A stretch of 64,000 nucleotides of DNA, taken from the NCBI GenBank assembly GCA_038373885.1, contig JAWZYV010012341.1, forward strand, positions 62,001 through 126,000. Reading direction: 5' to 3'. Positions 1 to 11,289 of the stretch are shown here, one piece after another. Within the stretch, counting starts at the first letter, position 1. Each line of letters begins with the position of its first letter. Below the pieces are notes generated by a model. It saw only the letters and a list, made by a program, of their open reading frames with translations. It searched no databases and was not told the origin of the DNA. The DNA is from Cheiracanthium punctorium (taxonomy: Eukaryota; Arthropoda; Arachnida; Araneae; Cheiracanthiidae). The position numbers and the translations under genes are program-made.

Positions 1-127
1 TGTTTATTGATTATTTGCTTAAATTATGTTGTTAAGATTTGGTTAAAGGTTGGACACTGTATATTTGTGTGGCCTCCTAACCGGGGATTGTACTGCCCGG
101 GACGTGCAGTCCTTGGGAAGGGGGCAA
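1..127 (+). mobile_element. 3' internal end of an LTR retrotransposon cut by the window edge
   Basis: These bases lie directly upstream of a complete LTR and end in a purine-rich run (115-127, gggaagggggcaa), which is what the plus-strand primer site of an LTR retrotransposon looks like. No coding frame is recognisable in so short a piece. The coding body and the 5' LTR, if present, lie to the left of the window. That this is the 3' LTR and not a solo LTR is inferred only from the purine tract. Confidence 0.6.
115..127 (+). other. Polypurine tract (plus-strand primer) of the left LTR element
   Basis: The run gggaagggggcaa abuts the first TG of the LTR at 128. Purine runs in this exact position prime plus-strand DNA synthesis in LTR retrotransposons. 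Confidence 0.6.
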
Positions 128-576
128 TGTTACGAATTTTCGGGGCAACCCGCTGCTCTGGGGCTTAAAATGGTTTGAAATTCGTATTCTACGCTTCAAA
201 TAGATAAATTTTGCTTTTTGTTGCATCAAAATCGGCCAATTAGAACCGGAGATACGGAGTTTTCGGTTTCCCATTCAAATATATGGGATTTCTAGAAAAC
301 TCGAGAAATATTAGTCCTAGAGCTTAGATCTCTTCACTTTTGGGGACTCATTTTTGGCGCCAAATTTGGCGATATTTCGCCAAAAGTCGTCAAGCTTGGC
401 GACTTTTTGGTCATTTGGCGCGATTTTCCCAATGGGGCCTGGAAGTTGTTTTTCCTGCATTAAAAACGCATAATAACCTAACATTTCTCTTCTATGACGT
501 AATCGAAATTCACGCTTTATGTAGAACCCTCGAGAAATTGACTTTTCTGGAAACCTCTTGTACCTCCTGCGTCGGC

Positions 577-613
577 TATTTAAAGAAGCGTGCATCGCCC
601 CGAAGAGTCAGTT
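577..613 (+). promoter_or_regulatory. Core promoter of the left LTR (TATA plus initiator)
   Basis: tatttaaag at 577-585 is followed by TCAGTT at 608-613, a match to the arthropod initiator. The 33-base gap from TATA to the A at 610 is near the usual spacing. Transcription would run rightward from about 610. Confidence 0.55.
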
Positions 614-940
614 GCGAGTTGAACATTCAATGTGTGAAGAGCTCTGAGTACGCTTGTTTTGTGTGAACTGATAGTGCTATAGAAGCTGTGTTTTAGCTTG
701 CTTTGTGAAGCTGTTTTTAAAGTGCTGTGTGTAAATTCTTCATTGCTGTGTCTTAAGGTATAGTGTACTATATCCCTTGAATATTTCCACGGAATTTTTG
801 CCTGTAAAAGTGACTTATTTTGTGTGAGAAATACAGCATTTGTGAGAGCTTCTGATCCAAGCGGATTGTTAAAAGCACGTTACTGCTAGATTGTGCTTGT
901 GAATTGTGTGCAGCTGATTGTTCTACGAAGTTCTAGAAGA

Positions 941-946
941 AATAAA
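941..946 (+). terminator. Polyadenylation signal AATAAA in the left LTR
   Basis: A canonical AATAAA lies 330 bases after the inferred start site, followed by a GT-rich stretch (gtttgtgttcc). This is the arrangement that sets the R/U5 border in LTR elements. Confidence 0.5.
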
Positions 947-1047
947 GTTTGTGTTCCATCCTGACAAGTGACTTTTTACTTGAACTTTTTACACCAACTG
1001 GACTTTAGAACGACGAACCCCAGGAGTAGCAGAGTAATTCCGCAACA

Positions 1048-2857
1048 GTATTTAGAAAAAAAAAAATGTAATTGAAGTTCAAGAGCTGAATGTTTGATTT
1101 TTGCATCCTCATAAACCTGTTGTAAATTCCAATTCACATTTGCCTATTTTCAAGTATTTACATTTTTTTTTAAACTTTAACACGTTTATAAGTGTGTTTA
1201 GGGATATACGTTTATTTATTTATTTATTTATTTTTTATTCGCAGTATTAAATTCGAGTCTGGAAGTGTTGAAAAAAAAAAAAAACTCCAGTATGTTAAAT
1301 AAAGACTGATTTATGTATAAGTTCATGCGGCATTAAAACACATGAAACACAAATCCTAGGAAGTAAGAGGGGGTTATAAAATAATAATTATTTTGGTTAC
1401 TTCGGCAGGCAGATGCAATAATAAATAAAATCTTTTGAAATCCCCCTTTTCTTTACAGCTTTATAATTGTACAATACTTTTAATAATAATTTTTCAATTT
1501 CAGATTTCTTGAAACACCTCCTCATCTAAAACCTATTTTTTTTGTGGTATTGATTAACAATTTATTCTGAGCTGGATAATTCGAGACAAGGAATCATATT
1601 TTTACTCTTTCTTCAGTCGCCTGTACTTTACTTTTCATCGGAATCAATAAATAGTTCCATTGTTCTCTTCCCACAATCTGTGGTACCGTCTGTAAGCAGA
1701 CACAAAAACAATTGTTTTCTAGGTCATACATTTATTATGTGTGTCATAGATATTGCATTGGTGTATGTTTCATTTTTCTAAAATAATTTCATGCTCATAT
1801 AAATCGTCTAAGCTCATGTATAAATAATTAATTAAAACAATTTTTAAATGCATTGCTCTAACATACGTTAAATATAGTGCATAATTAACAGCACAGATCA
1901 TTGTATGTGATTTTATGAGCATTTTTAGCTAGATCCTCGCTTTACAAAATGTTCCATGTCCATTATGTATTATAGGATAGTTTTCCGATACCTGTAAAAC
2001 ACTTTACAACATTATGGAGTTGTTACACCTAACTATTTATAGATTATTACTATTTCCTCTTATGTCTGCACTTCCTGATCAATAGTTTCATCCATAAACA
2101 CATACCTCTAAGGATGGATTGGTGCACATATGCTTCTACTTTCGAAGAGATTTTTTAGAAAAAAATATTCTGGTGTGAATTTCAATCAAGATGTATTTCC
2201 ATTCTATTTAAATATATTCAGTTCTCAACTTTACCATTTTAATTTAACTAGAAAGTCATGCTCATAATAAATAAATAATTAAATGAAAAGTTGCAACAAT
2301 GCAATAGTAAATTTTCGACATAGATTGTATGCCGAAAACGTACGCATACCGGGTACGTGAAAAGTTGGTTAAAACTTTAAAAAAAATATTAAACAGTTAG
2401 ACAGAACGGTACAAAATTATGATTTGCTTAAATACGATAAGGAAGATCTCTCTCATCCTCTTTTTAAATAGTTCTAAAAGTTACCGATAGATGTCACTGA
2501 CGTGCGCTAAATGAAGCCGAAGACCAATCAACAGGAAGACAGCACGCACATGGCTCTGCTTTGAGTAGATTTATTTATGTAGGAAGTTCTCAACTTAATT
2601 TACACCACATTGTATGGAACAACTCAGAGCGCTAACTAAATCACCTATCGCATGTCTAGATTGACATCTAGATTCTTAATACGATTTTGTAAACTGTTTT
2701 TTCGTGTGTGAAAAAAGACCAGTACAAAGGAGACGTTGAATGCCACTTAACAAAAAGTCAAACCTTGGGTTGCCAATGCACTAGTTGATGATTCATCGGC
2801 AGCACTTAGCCGATTTTGAATGAAAAAAAACAAACAAACATATGTTCATCTTGAGCA
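1048..2857. other. AT-rich DNA without recognisable genes
   Basis: No open frame of note and no motif that I recognise. It contains a short (TTTA)n run near 1213-1232 and several homopolymer A/T runs. A slightly more GC-rich patch near 2480-2660 shows no clear identity. Confidence 0.6.
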
Positions 2858-4118
2858 GGGTAAACACGGGGCCATCGCTAAGCAACGGGCCTGCTTATGA
2901 GTTGCCATCGCTAAAAATGAGTTTATCATTGAGGCCTGTTTTCCCCAGTTACAGTATTCTATTTTATTATTCTAAGTATTATAAATGTTATATTATTTTA
3001 TTATTTTAAAACAAATTTTTTATACTTTTGTCGTACTAAAGAACTTTAGATGTAGGTAATCGTTTTGTGAATCTTGCGCCATTTTCTTTCATGAAAATTT
3101 ATCCTAAAATTCGAACATTTGCTCTGAATGTATAGGTAAGTGAACGTTTATAATGTATTTAGAAATTCTAAAAATATGTATGTGTAAATCATGTTTAGTG
3201 AATAATTACTCATGTGTTATTTGTAAATAAATTATTTTAATCAGAAATCGTATTACTTGAGTAGTTTTAATTCTTGTAAATAAGCATGACGTTGTGATAC
3301 TATTTAGGCAATTTAATTTTGCCAGTTGAAAATGCTATTTATCAGTTATATATGCCTTGATTATGTGATTAAGACTTACATCTGGTACAGTGCAGAAATA
3401 CAGTAAATTATAAATTATTGATTTTTGCCCGTTTATACAGAAACTTCGAATGTAGTTAATATTTTGTACAAGCGTTGCTTGCTCAATTCCTAATTTCGAT
3501 AGAGAAAGCGACAAAAGAATAATATATACTACATGAAATGTCTTTATTAAAGAATAATTAATTCGGGGATCGCGCTATACAGCGTATTTTATCAATTTTC
3601 TCCAATATACAGGATATCCCGAAAACACTGAAATGCGCTTTAAAACATCATTTGTTAAAGATTAATCTTGAATTGTTTAAAATAACGTAGGAAATACGAC
3701 TACGTTCATGAAATATTCATTATAAAAATGTCTTTCTCATTTGTGAATTTGGTTATTTTAAAGTATATTAAATATCCAGTTGTGAAACTAAAATAAGCAA
3801 TCGTGAATCATGAGAGTAAGCGCTACTTTGTTTTTCCTTCAAATTATATGCATGTATTTTCTTCTCATCTTTCTTAACAAACTTCGTATATATGTAAATA
3901 TGTATCATAGTAAACAAATTAATCATGAGTTCGTACTTGAATTAGTAACACAATTACTACTTAAAACTACATTAAATAACGTTTGAAAGCACTGGGAAGC
4001 TTGAGAAATGCCTGATGTATACGTGAAGACTCGAGCATCCGTAGGCCTCTTTGGATGGCTCATCAAAATACACGCGCAGGCCCGTTACTAATTGCGAAGG
4101 CCCCGGTATACACCAGCG
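2858..4118. repeat. Segment bounded by imperfect inverted repeats (possible DNA transposon remnant)
   Basis: The left arm (about 2858-2945) and the reverse complement of the right arm (about 4026-4118) share the blocks ggggcc, aacgggcctgc and gaggcct in the same order. The 1.1 kb between the arms is AT-rich and has no coding potential that I can see. A piece of the right arm (ggatggctcatcaaa, 4044-4058) recurs in inverted form at about 55936-55963, so it belongs to a dispersed repeat. The ends are not sharp and no target duplication was found. It could be two unrelated copies of one repeat rather than a single element. Confidence 0.35.
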
Positions 4119-7100
4119 AGCAACATAAAAGGAGATAAGACGGTTCACTGGTCGACAGTTGTTTACTATACCGTTGTCATTTGAGAGGAATGAGAGATAT
4201 TCTCATAGCACTTAAGGTGAAAACCCACTGAAAAAAATCTAACCATAACTAATTCAAAATGTATAAAAACGCAGATTTCCATTCGTGAAAAACACGCTGG
4301 ACCTATTCAGAACTTAATCCGTTTCCTGACAGTAAGCATATAAACGTTGAATAAACTTGGGTGTTTCATATTATGCATGCCAGTGATATCTATTTGTAAT
4401 TTTTTGAAGTACAACATTTTATGTAAAATAATAATAATAATAATAATAGTAATAATCTATCCACTTAATTCTATTCGTGACAAACGGCATTTTTTTATTA
4501 TATTTTATTAAACATATAATTTCTCAACAAACTTATAAACACACTTCGTATGCGCAATAGTTTTCTTCTAAGAAATTATTTTATTAATGCATCAAAATAT
4601 GTGAAAATGAAAAAAAAAATGTTTTCATCTAAAAGATTGATCATAATGTATCAACTATAAATAAAAGTTATGAATAATTGTATAAATAAAAATTTTTCAT
4701 GCATAAATTTTATTAATGCATAGTAATAATGGTGTTAATTGAATATACATTAGTAACAATTTTAAATTAATGGTTTTGGGAAATATTTCAGCTGAATATA
4801 AATGGACATTAAAAAGTGTAGAGATTTTGTTCTTAAAACCTGATATTTAAGACTCCTGTACTGATAATGATATGAATCCAGTTTGAAGTAATTGTAATAG
4901 GAGTATTTTTGACAGGAAAAAATTCCGACAATATTTTATGCATCAAAGTAAGCGGACATCAAAATTAGTTCTTTAGTCTTACAAAATGTGTCTATTTTTC
5001 ATTACTTATCACAAGGAACTCACAGCTTGTCAAGAACACCTTATGTAGCCAGCTTAGCTAAGAATCCAATCTATGGTGACGTGATTGAACGCTCAACTAT
5101 AATATGTCAGAGAGATTTTAAAACTTTTCACGAAAAAGGTTCACTAAGGATTTGTTACTAGTTCTTAGAATCAAATCGTGCTAGATCTTAAAGTAGGAGG
5201 CATTTGCTCCGCTAGTTGATATCGGACCTCAGATCTTCTAATCTTATTGTCCCATGATAGATCACTCTCCCAATAAATGAACTGGCTACAATGAAGTGAT
5301 AATCTCTTGAAACTTGCTTGTAATTTATTTTTAAAGATTAGTTTAAGTTTCATAGAAAAGAATTATTGGAAGAAATGAGTTCCAGTAACAAAGAATTATT
5401 ATTTTAAGCTTTTTTTTCCACAATACAACTCTTTGTATTGGATTACAGATAAAATACTTTTGGCCTATTGAAGTATCACTGCCGTAGTGATTATTTTTCT
5501 CCAAAGATAACTGCCATTTCCCTCGGCAAAGATTTATTTTTTTAGAATCATAAAATTTTATATTACAAAAATCAGTGTGAAAACCACAAAAATGTGCGAA
5601 ACACTCAAATTTACCTGACAATGTACAATATACATATGCATTTTATACCACTTCTCCTTATGATAAAAGTTATGCGTGATGATGATGAAAAATAATGATG
5701 AATGATGATTAAAAACATTGCCATTTTCAGCTGATATTAAGCATAGGCTTTCTGTGTCCCTGCAGAAAAAGCCAAAATTTAGAAAAGGGGGGAGGGATTT
5801 TTTTTTCTTAGGACAAAACAAACTAGGGCTATTTTCGAAATGCAGAAATGCCTCGAGCAGAGTACATTTTAAGGGTTTTAACGAGAATGCATGTTATATC
5901 TGAAGGAAACGTCCAAAACTCCAGACCCATATATAGACAGCTGCACGGTAGGCGAGAACCTGGACCTTCAGCCTTTAGTCATTTCCCGATGTTCCGTGTC
6001 TTATCCACTCTAGCTGTCGCCAAATTTATATTGTAGATAGCATTTACTGATAATTTGCAAACTCAATAATAATCTGGTTTGATATTAAGCTGATGTTAAT
6101 CAGGAATAAATCACAGAAATTTCAAATTTCTTCATCTAAGTCCCATGTTCACGCTATATGTCTCACCGTTTTCAGTTCTAATTCGTCCCGTAATAGAAGT
6201 TCTTTGAGAACTGGCTCGTGTTAAAAATTTCAAGCCCTATGCTCTGTCATGTGGTACAGGCGTATATGTTTGGCATCTAAAGTGTTAAAGGGGGCTCACA
6301 GAAGCGCATTTTTATCTCTAACTTCTCTGTCACTTACAACGAGTTGCCCATCGGGTTAGGGAGAATTAATTTTAAAATGAAACTCAGTAAATTATTAATA
6401 AATCAAGCAATCTCTTGATTTACAAACAAGACACGTGAAAGATAAGCTAAGGAATATGATGTTGGCCGAATGATAGGCCCCAGTTATGTTATACTCCAAA
6501 CTCTTTTATCAAGTTTAAATCCGACATACGGGACGTGTCACGGCCACCCTCTGATATGGATACACTTTACACATATAATTAATTGCATAATCGAAAGAGC
6601 AATAAACTCAAAATTTCAATCTGCGATCTGATTTTTCTTTTTTTATACATCTTTTATAAAATGACGAAGAAAAAATCTGCTGTTTATCTCGGTGCCATTT
6701 CAACATGGTATACAGAAACATTAAATGAAAAGCTTTATTGAAAAAAAGAGTTTCTCTAGAAGCAGCTTAGCATGCCATTGTTGTAATTCTCAAATACTGA
6801 AAGATCATGGAGAATCAAAAGATCACCTGTGCAATCACATCCACTGGCAAAAGCGATAAACGTGTTAAGACTAGTCGTACTACTAATAAAGAAAATCAGA
6901 AACTGGGTGATTGTGAGAAGCAGTATTAACAAAAAATGTCTTGAAATAGCTTCTCGTAAGTAAGACTCAAAAAGAACCCAAATATAGCTGTTAAAAAATT
7001 AATATTTACTATTATTACAGTTTTATTCGTCTGTAAAAAGGAAAAATGTTTCAAATAATTTCCATTAAAAATAATATAATAAAACCGAAAACATTTCTAT

Positions 7101-9018
7101 AAATTACATTTTGTAGATGTATGTATGATGCATTGCATGAAAATGCCTTAAATTGAACTTTAGCTTTAATTTCATTGTACTATTTCTATTTAGGCAAGTG
7201 ATTACACCATTGTAAGAAAAAATACAAAAACCCTGAGGAATATCAAAGTAAAATCAATGCAGCGGGGACTACCAGAACATATAACTTTATATTTGAATTA
7301 AACTAAACAGCTTGTAATCAGACAATTTTAAAAATTATAGAATGAACTTTTGTTGATAAAATGTTAGATAGTATTTATAAATAAAACAGTAAATTTGATA
7401 AAACTTAACTTTAAGTATGCGAACTTAATTCTTATACTTACTATATATGGTTGAGCATACAACAGAATCCCCAAGTGTACTGTTCACATTAACTTTCTTT
7501 CATGCTTATGGGATAAAAAAGCAAGAGAAAAAATATAGATCCCTTGGAATAGGAGCAATCTCTTTAACAGCCGCATTAAGTGTTCGAAATAGGTTTTATT
7601 TTTAAGCACCAGATTATTTTGTTCTAAACGAGGGTTTTGCTTTTTTCCCGAATGGAATGAAGGAAAATTAACATCCAATCTGTTTATAATCTTCAATACT
7701 CCCAAGTGCTTTGAATATAATTCAGTGAAATCACAATCTGTAGTTTTTGGAAGTTTTCGTGTTTTAAGCAGTGAAAGTAATGCAGTGAAACAAAGTTATG
7801 GGTTTAAATGAATTGCAGTTTCTTTACATTAAAGCGAAAAGCATAGATAACACGATCTTCGATTTTTTTTTAAGTCTGAGAGAAAAATCGTAAATTCTGC
7901 CATAAAAGTATTTTATTGATTCATGTAAAACATGATATTTTAACAGTGGATATCAACGTGTTAAGAGCTCTGTCTTAAAATTTTATATCTACGTCCATTT
8001 TTCTAAGTTTTAACTACATACTTGTAATAAGAAATACATATTGATTTTAAAAGGAAAAATTGCGTTAGTATTAATGCAAAATTATATTAAGTGTTTAATT
8101 TAATGCTAGCATAGAATTAAAAATCATTAATGACATATAGTATAATACAATGAAAGTAGATCATCAGAATTTTTGTGTCTGCATTTCAAAAGTGAATAAA
8201 AGTACGTTATAACAAAGTTTGAACTTATCATTACGCTTCTAAAACTAATGTTCCGAATTTTTCATTTCTATTTTCAAATTTGTAGAGGTTCCAGTATTAC
8301 AAACAGAATGACCATTTAATCTTATTATTTTAACTTATCAATCGACTTATAAAACACAAAGTAATTTTATTGCGTTTGTATGTTCCCCCTATTAGTTCGT
8401 TACGTAACATGTCAGATATTGAATCTGCGAAAGAAAAAGAAACAGTATGTAATTTAAATACGTGTATGTCTCTTTGTATATAAAAGAGGATTTGTTGTCT
8501 GGCTCATCATCATTCAACTAAGACTATTGAAGATATTAATATGAAATTTGCAAGTTTATTCCTTAACTGCGAGCATTTTTTTAAATTTGAGCTTTACCCA
8601 AGAGGCGTGGGGGGGGGGCACGAGGTGGAGGGAGCCGCAATGTATTTACATGTTTTCCTTCATATCTCAAAGATTTCCACTGTTAGAAATAGTTTCCAAT
8701 TTATAATTTTTTGGTAATGTATTATCCACTTAGGCTAAAAATTGTACTTTTGCATCTTATTTAGTGGCTTTACTTATGTATGAAATATAACTTAATCAGT
8801 CATGAAACATTGTTACACATTGTTATACGTTGCTAGGATTGGTTTTTGTCATGAGGAAACAAACGGAATAAAAGTTTTTGAGAGATAGCATTGTACTCAT
8901 GACTGATTGTATTCATGATGAGAAATTTCTTGGTGAAATCTACTATTTTGTGTCCTTATTAATAATGTATGGAGTTTTATTTCTGCTTTTCTTACATGAA
9001 AGTTTATTGCTTTTCTTC

Positions 9019-9019
<1 letters not shown>
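4119..9019. other. AT-rich DNA without recognisable genes
   Basis: Short chance frames only. It holds ATG/GAT-rich simple sequence near 5677-5710, a run of nine G at 8609-8617, and a moderately GC-richer patch at 5845-6030 whose translation resembles nothing I know. Nothing supports an exon here. Confidence 0.6.
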
Positions 9020-9055
<36 letters not shown>

Positions 9056-9106
9056 TAGATAGATAGATAGATATATATATATAGATAGATAGATATAGAT
9101 ATATAT
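9020..9106. repeat. (TA)n / (TAGA)n microsatellite abutting the Gypsy 5' LTR
   Basis: About 14 TA units are followed by TAGA units and more TA, ending only a few bases before the LTR starts at 9111. The retrotransposon was probably inserted into, or just beside, this simple repeat. No matching simple repeat is seen on the far side of the 3' LTR. Confidence 0.9.
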
Positions 9107-9110
9107 GGGC

Positions 9111-9322
9111 TGTAGCCGTGATGCTGAACAAACGGCATCGACTTACGTCGTGCTGCGATTGCCACGTCAGGAGCAGCAAACAGTGACGTACCGCACTTCG
9201 AGATCTGGGCAGCAGCTAAACCAGACGCATTCATGTGGGTACGTGTAAACCCTATGTTATGTAAAACATGGAAATGAAGAATAAATATGTGTTTGTCTAC
9301 AATCCTTGTCTTAAGTCTTCTG
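9111..9322 (+). repeat. 5' LTR of the Gypsy element
   Basis: It starts tgtagcc and ends near ctt aag tct tc. It aligns along its length with 13934-14131, sharing caaacggca, gagatctgg, aaaccagacgcattc and ccttaagtct. An AATAAA-type signal lies near 9281. The exact right edge is uncertain by a few bases because the two copies diverge there, and I could not recognise a tRNA primer-binding site after it. Confidence 0.8.
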
Positions 9323-9417
9323 CAGTGACGACGAAGACAGTTCTTACCTCTTGCCTGCCGTATTTTTAAATCTGCCGACTGTTTTCGTGATTCTTTGTTT
9401 TGGAACTACGCAGTGCC

Positions 9418-10196
9418 ATGCCTATGGCATCCATTGGAAGTATTCAGGCTTTTGACCTGGCGACGTACATTTTTCGAATTATTAGGAAAGAGTCGAACTG
9501 TTTTTCGTAGCAAATCAGTTAATAGACAAGGAGCGAAAGAAAGCAATTTTTCTTTCCGTTATCGGACCAAATGTGTTCTTCATTCTACGTAATTTAGCAG
9601 CTCCTGCCACACCTGCTGATAAAACTTCGGATGAGTTAAAAAAGGGATTTTGCGATTACTATGAGCCTACAACGTCCAAGATAATCTAATGATTTCGTTT
9701 TAACACAAAAAATCAAAAGCCTTTCGAGACTGTGCCAGAATATTTAGCCGAACTTCGAAAAATGGCGAAAGAGTGCAATTTTGGCGATACTCTAGAAACC
9801 ATGCTTCGTAATCGAATGGTCTGTGGAATTTCCAGTGATCTAATTCAACAAAAGCTACTCTCCGAATCTGAGCTGACCCTACAAAAGTTTTGGATATTTC
9901 CCGATTTTTGGAATCTGCTGCCAGTAACGCTGCTCTGTTAAAAAGTTTCGCGGACCCAGAGGCCGTCTGTGCTTTAGATGCCTGTGCTTAAGCCAAACCC
10001 TCTGCAATGTCGCCTCTCGGATAGTGAATGAACGAAAGAAAAAAATCAAGAATCGTGGTGAAATGCCAGGTGGTGTTTTGTGTCATCGTTGCGGCTCCAA
10101 TCTACACCAGTCAGCTAAGTGTGAATTTATAAATTCGATATGTAATGCTTGAGGGAATAAAGGCCATCTCCAGAAGATTTTTTCTAAAAATAATTA
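9418..10196 (+). pseudogene. gag: gag remnant of the Gypsy element (capsid part and CCHC knuckles)
   Basis: Gag packages the RNA of the element. The reading frame starts at an ATG (9418) that gives a short peptide of the kind common in Mag-like gags (IGSIQAFD), then needs several frame changes. The best-preserved part is 9732-9880, where translated residues include VPEYLAELRKMAKECNFGD and RMVCGISSDLIQQKLL, hallmarks of this gag type. A first zinc knuckle CX2CX4HX4C is intact at 10081-10122. The second (10141-10182) has lost its second Cys to a TGA stop and its last Cys to Phe. The product cannot be functional. Confidence 0.8.
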
Positions 10197-10261
10197 AAAT
10201 AGAAAAAAAAGTAATCCTGTAAACAAACAGTAAAGACAGAGAAATAAAAAAAATTTATCTG

Positions 10262-10702
10262 GTGAGTAATGCTCACCAAATAGAAGAAAGTGTTGTTCTA
10301 AAGGACAGAAATGAAGTTGAAAGTTTAGCACCACCTCCTATTAAAACATGGGTTAAAATTGAAGGTGCAAATTTAAGCTTTGGGCTGGATACAGATGCAC
10401 CTTATTCAATTTTTTCTGAAGTCACATATAATAAAATTAAAAATATTTTACCACCAATAGGGAAGCCTAATGTAAAATTAAATTCATATTCAAATTCGGA
10501 AATTGATATTTCAGGTAAGGTTTTGGTTAATGCATCTTTTGATAATATCAGTTGGAAACTACCTTTGTTGATATCTAAACAAATTAATCTAATTGGTCGA
10601 AATTCTTTTAATCAATTAAATGTATTAGGTTGTAACGAAAGTTTCCCACCGACACAAATTTCTGCACGAACAGTTCACGTTGACTGTTTGCTCATGTTTT
10701 GA
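10262..10702 (+). pseudogene. Retropepsin-like protease of the Gypsy element, active-site Gly lost
   Basis: A 146-codon frame contains FGLDTDAPYSIFS at 10379-10417. Retropepsins have Asp-Thr/Ser-Gly at this place within a hydrophobic-LDTGA-S pattern; here the Gly is Asp (codon gat, 10394-10396). A second retropepsin hallmark is weakly visible as the hydrophobic stretch followed by LIGRNSFNQLNV (near 10585-10625), the usual ILG/LLGR-type block. The frame starts with an ATG at 10262 by chance; in the live element it would be part of a polyprotein. Its end at 10702 and the following decayed DNA separate it from RT. Confidence 0.75.
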
Positions 10703-10944
10703 CAAACGAGTTTTAGCAGTTTCAAGAGACTTACTTAGAACAGTGTTGTGAAATTTGTAAAAAAAAAATTTCATTACTATTAGTGCAAGGTAGCTCAAAT
10801 TGAAAACTATCACGATACCAGATTAGAACCCTCATTTACTTCCAGTTCTAGTGCAAAAATTCAGCCACAGAATGTCAACGAATTATGTGTACAGCTTTCG
10901 ATACTATTGTTGTATCATATGACACTGTGAAGGTCGGTACTGAA

Positions 10945-11215
10945 AGCACAAACACTAGGACTATGGCATTCAAGAAGCAGAGGGTCGGCCTATTCATGTT
11001 AAAGAGGCCCGGCTGCGAGAACTTGTGGAAAATCAGTATTCAACCACTCGACAGCTAGCTAAGGTGCTAGACGCTAGTGCCATATCCATTAGTCACGGTA
11101 TGCATCGCATAAACTTAGCAAAGTTCAATTGCTAAAGTTTATGCAATGTTCATTCTCTGGGTACCGCATGAGCTGACTCGAGCAGATTTGGCAGAAAACT
11201 TTCGTTACAGCCATT
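10945..11215 (+). pseudogene. Mariner-type transposase fragment lying inside the Gypsy element
   Basis: From 10983 one frame reads GRP, then RLRELVENQYSTTRQLAKVL, then a HTH-like SISHGMHRIN. This is the second helix-turn-helix of mariner-family transposases (typically GRP...TTRELA..L.VS..TV...L). After a stop and a frame change, WVPHELTRADLAENF appears at 11159-11203, the WVPHEL motif that follows the DNA-binding part in mariner transposases. No catalytic domain and no terminal repeats are visible, so it is a truncated fragment, either inserted or captured. It lies between the protease and RT of the Gypsy element, where no mariner sequence belongs. Confidence 0.75.
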
Positions 11216-11289
11216 TTTAGTTTTGCATACTTCTAAAATGTTTTATAATGATAACGTATTAAACATGATGCTTGTGTTTCCATCTGAGG

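Larger units (their letters stand above)
128..1047 (+). mobile_element. LTR of about 920 bp, probably the 3' LTR of a Ty3/Gypsy-type element
   Basis: The segment begins TGTTACGA and ends TTCCGCAACA, so its ends form a short inverted repeat (TGTTACG / CGCAACA) bounded by TG...CA. It contains the expected order of signals: a TATA-like box (tatttaaag, 577-585), an initiator-like TCAGTT at 608-613 about 30 bases further on, and AATAAA at 941-946. I infer U3 128-609, R about 610-965, U5 to 1047. The U3 part is rich in TTGGCG/CGCCAA palindromes (353-423), and TTCnnGAA motifs lie at 290-297, 545-552 and 931-938. The target duplication cannot be tested because the other end is outside the window. The Gypsy assignment is a guess from LTR layout. 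Confidence 0.7.

Noticed and set aside
340..666. 108-codon plus-strand frame
   Set aside because: It lies entirely in the U3/R part of the LTR and runs over TATA and initiator; no similarity. Chance frame.
9004..9234. 76-codon minus-strand frame with Tyr/Ile/Ser repeats
   Set aside because: It is a translation of the TA/TAGA microsatellite and the LTR edge.
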